A DNA stretch of 64,000 nt from Campanula takesimana (Eukaryota > Streptophyta > Magnoliopsida > Asterales > Campanulaceae). Both the position numbers and the translations under genes were made by a program. Within the stretch, counting starts at the first letter, position 1. Each line of letters starts with the position of its first letter. Under the pieces are notes generated by a model. It was not told the origin of the DNA. It saw only the letters and a list, made by a program, of their open reading frames with translations, and ran no database searches. The DNA is taken from contig JAOWBW010000764.1 of NCBI GenBank assembly GCA_026119855.1, forward strand, positions 62,001 through 126,000. The letters run 5' to 3'. This document shows, piece by piece, positions 55,809 to 64,000 of this stretch.

Positions 55809-58800
55809 CCCTCGGACCCAAGAATAAGGGGGACCATAAGCATACCGTTTTATTTCAGGAATGCTTCATGGCCTCAACTGGTGCAAGCAAGGATTTGTGG
55901 ATTCTAGATAGTGGTTGTTCAAGACACATGACAGGATTTGCAGATCTACTTGCCGATATCTCAGAAGCATCAGGTCCCCCAGTGGTTTTCTGTGATAATG
56001 CCAAAGGAAAAATCATCGGTATTGGTACCATCAAGAGAGGTGCAGTTACTATACAAAAGGTCTCTCTAGTAGATGGCTTGAAACATAACCTTCTATCTAT
56101 TTCACAATTTTGTGATAAAGGGATGCAATGTGTATTTTCTACTTCCAGTTGGTATGTGAAAGACATTGCTTCCAATGAAACCCTTCTCACTGCCAAAAGA
56201 AAAGGTAACATTTATGCAGTAGACTTAAGTGCTATTACTGGTGTTGCTAATGTTTGTTTTGTATCTAAGAACATCAGTGAGAACTCATGGCTATCGTACA
56301 AGAGACTCAGTCACTTGAACTTCAAATATCTATCCAAGCTTGCCGGTTCAAATCTGGTTACCGGTTTACCTCAAGTGTCTGCTGATCAAGGAAAGAAATG
56401 CAAGGCCTGCCAGCTTGGAAAACAACATAAATCATCCTTCCGAAGCAAGCCCTGCATGTCAACATCTAAGTGCCTCCAAATGCTACATATGGATCTATTT
56501 GGCCCCACAACTACAACAAGTATTGGGGGAAGTAGATATACCTTGGTTGTAGTAGATGATTTCTCTAGATATACTTGGGTGGAAATTTTCAGTCATTAAG
56601 ATGACACATATGCCGTTGCTACCAAGTTATTCAGACTACTACAAACACAGAAAGAAAGCGATATCATCAACATGAGATCAGACAACGGCACTGAATTCAA
56701 GAACAATGGTATTTCTCAGTACTGTGATGATCATGGCATAGACCACAACTTCTCATCTGCCGGTACACCACAACAAGATGGTGTCGTTGAGAGAAAGAAC
56801 ATAACTCTCATTGAAGCTGGTAAGACCATGATTGCTGAAGCCAGGCTGCCAAAATACTTTTGGGCTGAAGCCATCAATACCGCCTGCTTCACTCAGAACA
56901 GATCTCTTATCAACAAATTCCATAACAAGACTCCTTATGAACTCTGGAGAGGCAGAACTCCCAACATTGGATTCTTCAAAATATTTGGCTGCAAATGTTA
57001 CGTGCTTTACAACGGTAAAGAGCACAAAAGTAAATTTGGTGAGAAAGCTGATGAAGGAATCTTTGTTGGATACTCTAAACACAGTAAGGCCTTTTGAGTT
57101 TTTAATAAGAAACTTTTGAAAATTGTTGAATATGTTCATGTAACCTTTGATGAATTTGATTTGTTAGAGTCTGACAAGGCTCCAAATAGTACTAATGCTT
57201 CTAGTGCTCATGAGACAAGTGAATCCAGTAATCCTAACCCTGCAGGTTAAGTACCAGCTGCTGATCCAGTCATTTCAGTAGAAGAACCAGCAGATACTCA
57301 TTATTTCCCATCATTGGCAGAACATGATCTTACCGATAACTTTCATAATCCATTTGCCGATACAAATTCTGCTGATCATCCTGAAGACAGATCAAGCCCT
57401 CAACCAATTTCTGTTATAAGATCCAATTCTCTAAGTTCTCACCCACCTTTCACTCAAAACTCTAACTCTTCCTCTCAGTCATCTGCTGACCTTGACCCTC
57501 CTCTAGAATCACTTTAACAAGAGTCAGTCAGACAAGATGTGCCGAGAGAAGTTAGACCAGTTCGTGATCATCCATTAGAAAATGTGATTGTGATGTCTTT
57601 GGTCCAAGATTGACAAGAAACCTTAGTAGAGCATTTGCTGAAAGTCTCCTCTCATCTGCTATGGTTTCCAACATAGAGCCAAAGAAGACTGAAGAAGCTC
57701 TTGCCGATCTTGGTTGGGTTGAATCCATACAAGAGGAACTGAATCAGTTTGAAAGATGCAATGTATGGGAACTTGTACCAAGGCCAACTTCTCAGCAAGT
57801 TATTGGTACAAAATGGGTCTACAGGAACAAATTGGATGAAGCTGGGAATATTATTAGAAACAAAGCAAGGTTAGTTGATAAAGGCTACCGACAAGAAGAA
57901 GGAATTGACTATGATGAGACATTTGCTCCGGTTGCAAGATTGGAAGCTATAAGACTTTTCTTAGCCTATGCTGCCTTCAAAGAATTCAAGTTATATCAAA
58001 TGGACGTGAAAAGTGCATTCTTAAATGGAGAACTCCAAGAACTTGTTTATGTGGAACAGCCACCTAGTTTGGAGGACTCTAAGAAGCCTAATCATGTCTA
58101 CCGATTGAAGAAATCTCTCTACGGCCTAAAGCAAGCTCCAAGGGCATGGTATGAAACCATTTCTAAGTTCCTACTTAGTGATGGCTTAGGTTTCACTCGA
58201 GGTAAAATAGATACTACTTTATTTGTTTCCAAGCATAAGGGTCATTCATTGTTTGTTCAAATATATGTCGATGATATTATTTTGGGTCTACTAATGAATC
58301 ACTTTGCAAGAGATTTGAGAAGCTAATGCAGAGCAAGTTCGAGATGAGCATGATGGGTGAACTAACATATTTCCTTGGACTTCACGTTAAGCAATCCAAT
58401 GAGGGAATATTCATTAGTTAAGCCAAGTATGCAAAAGAATTAATCAAGAAGTTTGGCTTTAAAAATGCTCACTCTCAAAGCACAACTATGGGAACTAACA
58501 TTCATTTAGATAAGGATGAGTCCGGTAAGATGGTAGATATGACACTCTACCGAGGTATGATCGGCTCACTCCTCTATCTTACTGTCAGTAGACCAGATAT
58601 TATGTTTGTTGTTTGTGTTTGTGCCAGGTTTCAAGTTGACCCTAGGGAATCTCATCTGCAAGCTGTTAAACGTATCATTAAATATCTATGTGGCACTGCT
58701 AACCTTGGATTATGGTATGCTAGAGATTCATCTTTTAATCTAATAGGTTATTCAGATGTAGACTTTGCAGCTTGTAGGGTGACCAGAAAAAGTACGAGTG

Positions 58801-59210
58801 GAACTTGCCAATTTCTTGGTGATCGGTTGGTGTCTTGGTCATGTAAAAAGCAAGCATCAATTTCCACTTCTACTACTGAAGCTGACTACATAGTTGCTGG
58901 CAGTTGCTGTTCACAGATCCTTTTGATGAAGCAGCAGCTTGTTGACTATGAAGTTCCATCTCAAGTTTGTCCCATCTATTGTGACAATCAATCTGCCATC
59001 TCAGTTTCCAACAACCCGGTCATGCATTCCAAAACCAAGCACATAGACATCAAGTATCACTTTCTGAAGGAACATGTTGAAAAGGGAAACGTGGTGCTGC
59101 TCAAATTTCATACCGATTACCAAAGAGCAAACATACTGACAAAACCCTTAGATCAGAAAAGATTTGAATTTCTCAGAGGTGAACTAGGTATGATTGATTA
59201 TTATGGTTAA
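55787..59210 (+). pseudogene. pol: B: Sirevirus pol, decayed
   Basis: Begins in the frame -1 to gag, overlapping it. Protease LWILDSGCSRHMTGFADL; pre-integrase WLSYKRLSHLNFKYLS (Tyr where C has the zinc His) with CKACQLGKQH; integrase LHMDLFGPTTTTS, VVVDDFSRYTWVE, RSDNGTEFKNNG, DGVVERKNITLIE; RT LYQMDVKSAFLNGELQE and QIYVDDIILG (frameshift right after it, near 58285); RNase H STTEADYIVAGSCCSQ and YCDNQSAIS; end EFLRGELGMIDYYG, TAA 59208-59210. Stops at 56597, 57095, 57248, 57516 and 58420, and frameshifts near 56600, 57588 and 58285, make it inactive. Domain order is standard copia: PR, IN, RT, RH. Confidence 0.93.
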
Positions 59211-59560
59211 AATTGTGCTGACTTTGCTACTTGTGTTAGTCTGCCGATCAAATCAGCAGATCGAAAATTATCTTGCCGACAAACATCATGCCGATAAATA
59301 TCTTACTGATCAACAACTTGCCGAATCATGTCTTGCCGATTTGTCAAAATTAAAAATTCATCGGTAGATATCATCCAAACGGATAAGGATTCTCTGACAC
59401 ATGACATAAGCTTAGTCAAATCAAAGGTACAATCGGTCACACCTCCTCTCTGACACATGTGTGCACCGCCTTACCCAAATCGTGTCAAAGATTTATCCCA
59501 ACTCTTTGTGATAAATCAGAAAGGTAACCTTAACTTTATTGTTGCCGCTTCTACCCTTTC
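59211..59560 (+). other. B: post-pol region rich in GCCGAT words
   Basis: No ORF. Between 59240 and 59345 there are repeated TGCCGAT / TTGCCGA words with degenerate forms (TACTGATC). The counterpart of arm 1 of A's inverted repeat is here (about 59216-59250), but no inverted copy follows. Confidence 0.65.
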
Positions 59561-59603
59561 TCTCTCCTAAGTATAACCATCAAATTTAAACCGTCCGGTT
59601 CAT

Positions 59604-59942
59604 GCATTTAATGCATTGTGTGCGCACGTTCTCCTAGTTATTCGCTACAGTTAAACTCATCATTATTCCTCTTTCTCCCATGCAAACTCTTCCTATTCTC
59701 TATCTCTCTTCCATAACATATATAAGAATCTCTTAAACTCTTTTATTCTTTTCGTTCTTCATTCTCTCTTAATATCACTATTGCTTGTGTTCTTCATCTA
59801 CTTTCATATTCTCTTATGATTCTTCAAACTAGAGTTAACTCTATTTTCTGATAACTACTTGATGATTTTACACTTTCATTTCAAATCTATTTTGAACTAA
59901 TTTGTTCTAACTTGTGAGATCTTTTGAGTGATTTTGCAGAAA
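59604..59942 (+). promoter_or_regulatory. B: putative aORF promoter and leader
   Basis: GCATTTAATGC (59604-59614) inside the near-palindrome ATGCATTTAATGCAT, then TATATAAG (59719-59726), then a CT-rich leader to the ATG at 59943. TTTTGCAG immediately before AAAATG looks like a 3' splice site, so a leader intron is possible. Same organisation as the aORF promoter in C. Confidence 0.5.
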
Positions 59943-62567
59943 ATGTCGAGCAACGAAAAGGATATCTATAGAGGCTATATTGACTCCACCTTCTTCGACG
60001 ACGCTCTTGACGGTGATTTCTTGAAGAATCTTCTGATTAGGTCTCTGCTGGACTCCTTCGTCACTCCAACTGGTGTTGAGTTTATCTTTTTGGGTCAAGT
60101 ACAAGAGTTCTTCTCAAATGCCTCCGTCATCACTGATCCCAATGACTCCTCTGTCTTCGTCTCCATCACCTCAACCATCGCCGGCGTGCCGATCTCTGTT
60201 ACTCCTTCTACTATTCATGAAGCATTCCCTCTACTTGGGAATGAGGGTGTTGACTCCATTACTGATGACAAGACCTTGGACAAGGCATGGACCCTTATGA
60301 GGGGAGCCGGTCCTAGACTCAGTAGAGATAATCATCTCAAAGCTCATTACAGAAGAAGATTCTTTGCCCTTGCAGAGATTGTTGATTGATGCTTGGTATG
60401 CAGATTTGGCTCTAACAGCCATGTTACTGATATACAGTTTGAAGCAATGGCATCCATCGTGTTGCAAGAACAATTCAACTGGTGTGCCTATCTGTTTAGG
60501 TTCATTGCCATTGCTGCCGTTAAGTATAAGGAGGATAGAAGGAAGAACAAAGCTCACCCCGGTAAAGGATGCCATTATATGCTGATTAGCACTATCTTGA
60601 GGTGCAACTCAGCAATTGTTAGGGCTTCCCCTACACCCCCTAGTCTTGATTTTGACAAGCTCAAATCCTTTAAGCTTACTGATTGGAATAGGATTTCCAA
60701 AAAGGCTCCTACCAGCACAATAGTTGTTCCTGCTGCTGGTACTCCTAAAAAGAAGAAGGCAAAGAAAGTTGTCAAGGTTGCTAATGTTGTCCCTGCCGAT
60801 GTTTCTACTCCTGCTCCATCTACAAACAGGATTCTTACCGATTCTACTCCAGCAGCCCCTAAGAAAAGAAGGCTAGTCAAGGCTGCCGATAAAGCTCAAG
60901 TCAAGAAGTCAAAGGTTGTATCTACTGATGATCTTACTGCTGCTCTAAGGCCAAAGTCTTCAATTGCTCAAGTTCCTTCCTCTCAAATTCCTTCTACTGA
61001 TCTAAGAGCTAAGCAGATCAGGTTTGCACCATCTCTTCTTGCTGGTACAACACTTACTGCTCCCTCTGTGGTTATCAAATCTGAAACCGATGCTGTCGAT
61101 GAAATGGCTGAGAGAAAGAGACTGATTGGATCTGACTTAAGGGTAAGAGCCCCTATTCAAAAGGGAATTCTAGATCTTCCTTATTTACCTGAGCTCCATG
61201 CTGCTGCTGATGTAGCCTCTGCACCTTCTGTCAGAAAGTGCAAGCCAATCAGAAACCCAACATTTCACATCTTCTTCAGAAACCATTGGTCTTTCACCAA
61301 TAAGGTATTATCAAAGAATTGGGTATTCCCCATTGATCATCTCCATCTGTTTGTTCGCCGGTTGCTCCAATTTCATGAGGAAAGAAAGGAGTCAGTTTCC
61401 CCTGGCAATCGTGCTGATTATATTGATTTCGCAAGCCTGAACAGGGTCACCAATATGTTTAAAGAGAAGTTTGTACCTCTTCAGAAATTCCAAAGGTTGT
61501 CTGAAAGTGAGTTAAGATTAAATTTTGGAAGGTATTTTGATTTGCTACCCCTTCCCTGGAATCAGGTCTATCTATTACAAGATAGGATCAGACAGGATTT
61601 GATGGTGCAAGACGTATGGGTTGCTTATGCCTCTGTCTTCAACCAGCTAATGAACTTTGATGAACAAGATCCTTATCAGTTAGGAAGACCTGAAGATGAG
61701 GATGATTTGCTGAACTTCAATGACAATGAAAGGCTGGATAAGAGTGCTCAAGCCACTAAATTCGTAAAGAATGTGCAGAGGATAACCCTGAATCTGCTGA
61801 GCGATTCAGAGGCTTTTATCAAGGCTAGAACCGCTTCTACACCAGCATCTACCTCTATTCCTGAACAAGTTCCTTCACCAGAAATCTCACCCATTCCAAC
61901 TCCAGCCAGTTCTGTTGATACTGCTGATTTTGTTTGTACTCACAAAGCTGCTGATGAAACAATCACCTCTTCTGATTCTATCGGTGAGTATGATAAGCTA
62001 CCGATAAGTGTTGTCTTCAAAAAGCCCTCTTCTGATCAAGATCATGCAGCTGCTGCCCCTACTTCTGTATTATCCGCTGAAGCATTTGCTGACTCAGTAC
62101 TAGCCAGTGATGACTCTGAGCGTGGCTCTGCTGATAAGTCTGTTGAACAGATTGTTGAGAAAACTTCAGACACTCAACCTGCTGATGAGACCAGTACTGC
62201 TGATGAATCCTTAGTTAATCAAGTTAAGGAAACTACCGACACTCAACCTCTGATTGTTAAAGAAAACCAACTTGCATCAATTGAGGAAACTATAGAAACT
62301 CAATATGCTAATGAAGTTGGTGACTTGCCGATACCAGGAGGAGCTTGTGCTGATGAAGAAGTTGTTGCTGATGTGTATGCTGACGAGCCAACTACCGACA
62401 CTCATCCATCTGAGCCAACTGCTGACACTCAGATTATTAAGGTCCCTATCTCTTCTACTGATGTGATTCTGGTAGAACTACTGGTGTTAGAGAGATTGTT
62501 GAGTTGGGAGGAGGTGCCGATACAGAGATTACCAATCCAGATCATAATGCTGACCTTGATGCTCTGA
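59943..62567 (+). pseudogene. B: aORF, N-terminal and central part, one in-frame stop
   Basis: A frame of 874 codons from MSSNEKDIYRGYIDSTFF, broken only by TGA at 60387-60389. Residues about 40-110 align by eye with exon 2 of C's aORF. A conserved-looking block follows (HVTDIQFEAMASIVLQEQF; KAHPGKGCHYMLISTILRC), then a Lys/Ala/Pro-rich basic segment, a second block (KPIRNPTFHIFFRNHWSF; WVFPIDHLHLFVRRLLQF), and a long acidic, Thr/Ser/Ala-rich stretch with degenerate AD-ETxxTQPxxE repeats, largely encoded by GCTGAT/GCCGAT words. It shows no signal peptide, membrane segment or retroviral envelope feature. It occupies the position of the Sirevirus additional ORF; the function is unknown. The frame shifts near 62470. 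Confidence 0.7.
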
Positions 62568-64000
62568 TTGCTGCTGACTTACAGTTTGAAGAATTTCAGG
62601 ATGCTTTATTTGCTCCTATTTCCTTTCCTTTGCTACCTGCTCCTGAGGCCCTTTTGCTCCTATTGTTGCTTCTGAAGCACAACCGGTTCCTACTGGTGCA
62701 GCTGCTGGTGGGCATGACAGCTCAGATGAAATAGATCTGGAGGACTATATAGAGCTGCCATCAAATTCTCTACAACAACAATCCCTAATCCTTTTGGTCC
62801 AAATCATTCATTTCTTCCCGGCTCGACTAGTGAACAACTTACATTCTTGCCCTGGATTAAACCTGAATTCAAAAGGAAGAAAGGGAAGATCAAGGTGAAA
62901 GGACCAGTTTTTGAACCTCTACATTGCTTGCCTGGTAAGCTCAAAGTTGGCGGCAAAATTCACTTACCTAGTCCATCTCCCAAGGAAGTCTGCATCACCA
63001 CAAATGGTTGGATGAAGAGGTGCATGATGATCAATGAATAACTCTATGACATTCTTGAATACCGAGCTACTGATCCTCGAGGTCTTCTGCACTTAGTTAA
63101 ATCAGCTGCTCTTGCACTGACTTTGCCGATATTCCATCCAAGACAGCGTGCCGATCATCTGGTCTATACCTCAAGGCTGATGAATGCCGGGTTAATGACC
63201 ATGATTCTTGAAGGTCGTGCTTATTTGAACTTCATTCTAGGTATCTTTCTTTCACTAGAAGACAATGGTGTGTTCCATCTGCCGACTGAACGTGCAGTTA
63301 TTATTCATCCTTAATTTCCTTTGCCGACCGTCCATGCCGATGTAGTTTCTGCTGATCTTGTTGCCTCCACGTCTGTTCTTGCTGAGTTCCTTCTTGCCGA
63401 TAGATATGCTGCTGATGCTTCTCTCCTTCAACAAGTTTTGCCTTTGCCTTTGCCATCTGCTCCCTCTCCTATGCCAGCTTCTCCATTACTGATTGTTCTA
63501 TCTTCTGATGATGAGTTGTCTGTGCCTGCTCCTGATGGTCTTATAGAAGATGCTGATCTGATCAATGAATACTTCATTCCTTCCTTCCTGATGCATTCTT
63601 CTCTTGGTCTTTCAAAGCCCGTGGTACTGAATAGTATGTATGAATACTTCAGTCATCTTGAAGGGGATACTGAGGATTTACAAGTGCCTGTTACTCGTGC
63701 CGATCTGGGCGATACTGGTCTCTTCCTCCGCGAAAAATTGAACCGTATTCATGAGGATCTTTCTGACAAAATCCTTAAGTCCAATCAGGAAGAAGAGAGA
63801 AGCTGAATAAGATCTATCTGCTGCCAAGTCTGCTCTTGCTGATGCTCAAATGAAGATAGCTGCTCTGGAAGCTAACAATGCCATGCTGACTGAAAGACTG
63901 GAGAGCACTCAAAGAAGGAAGAAGAGAGAAGCTGAAAATAAAGAGAAAAGAGCAAAGAAGAAAGCCAAACTTACCGACTCTACATCAAAGGCCACTGACC
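62568..64000 (+). pseudogene. B: aORF, C-terminal part, frameshifted, runs off the window
   Basis: The continuation is spread over shifted frames. One frame resumes at about 62504 (GGGADTEITNPDHNADLDAL); another at 62847 has a basic segment (PEFKRKKGKIKVKG) and, after a stop near 63039, a compact block (RADHLVYTSRLMNAGLMTM; GRAYLNFILGIFLSLEDNG), a stop at 63312-63314, then an acidic Ser/Pro/Ala region to 63806. After 63790 a shifted frame reads as a strongly charged coiled coil (ALADAQMKIAALEANNAMLT; RRKKREAENKEKRAKKKAKL). The whole aORF thus exceeds 4 kb, longer than B's pol. I do not recognise its family. Confidence 0.6.

Noticed and set aside
62641..62710. Leu-rich stretch (LLLLLLLL) as a membrane segment of an envelope-like protein
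   Set aside because: It appears only in a shifted frame; the neighbouring frame gives an acidic Ala/Pro sequence consistent with the surrounding aORF.

Overview
The window is plant nuclear DNA, most likely a eudicot, and consists entirely of nested LTR retrotransposons. I found no host gene, rRNA, tRNA gene or CRISPR array. The plant call rests on the TGGTATCAGAGC (initiator Met tRNA) primer sites, the Sirevirus-type Ty1/copia elements with a large gag plus an extra 3' ORF, the Tekay/Del-like Ty3/gypsy chromoviruses, and an Ogre/Tat-like gag-only element.

Nesting, with names used below. The outermost element is D, a minus-strand copia element (2766-6287). D' (1249-2765), of the same LTR family, sits in D's 3' LTR and is itself cut by a gypsy LTR, G3 (1-1248). 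The Sirevirus C (plus strand, starts 6288) sits in D's pol. C is opened five times: by Sirevirus A in its 5' LTR (7258-24602), gypsy G2 in gag (26093-34675), gag-only E in gag (34848-43665), solo LTR F in pol (46160-47605), and Sirevirus B in its extra ORF (from 51872, running off the window). Gypsy G1 (7326-16450) lies in A's 5' LTR. Target-site duplications are visible for G1 (ATCCC), G2 (TGCCC), E (TGATG), F (CTAAA) and, with one mismatch, A (GTATA/GTAAA). Removing G2 and E leaves C's gag as one open frame of about 802 codons, and the LTR of B gives the unoccupied site for G1.

Coding content. G1 (minus) has a complete gag-pol frame broken by a single TAG and two very similar LTRs, so it looks youngest. 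G2 (plus) has the same layout with five in-frame stops and no frameshift. A and B are decayed Sireviruses; A also lacks the end of gag, protease and pre-integrase. C has an open gag and a damaged pol. E carries only a gag-like ORF in about 6 kb of otherwise non-coding interior. B and C carry, downstream of pol, an additional ORF (aORF) preceded by a TATA box and a pyrimidine-rich leader; in C it also appears to contain an intron. B's aORF exceeds 4 kb.

The most interesting signals are (1) the gene-like aORF with its own promoter architecture; (2) CpG-rich palindromic word arrays that occupy a similar U3 slot in related LTRs although the word differs between families; (3) family-specific words (GCGCCT in C, GCCGAT in A/B) spread through coding and non-coding parts alike; and (4) a 52-bp perfect inverted repeat that replaces the start of A's 3' LTR.
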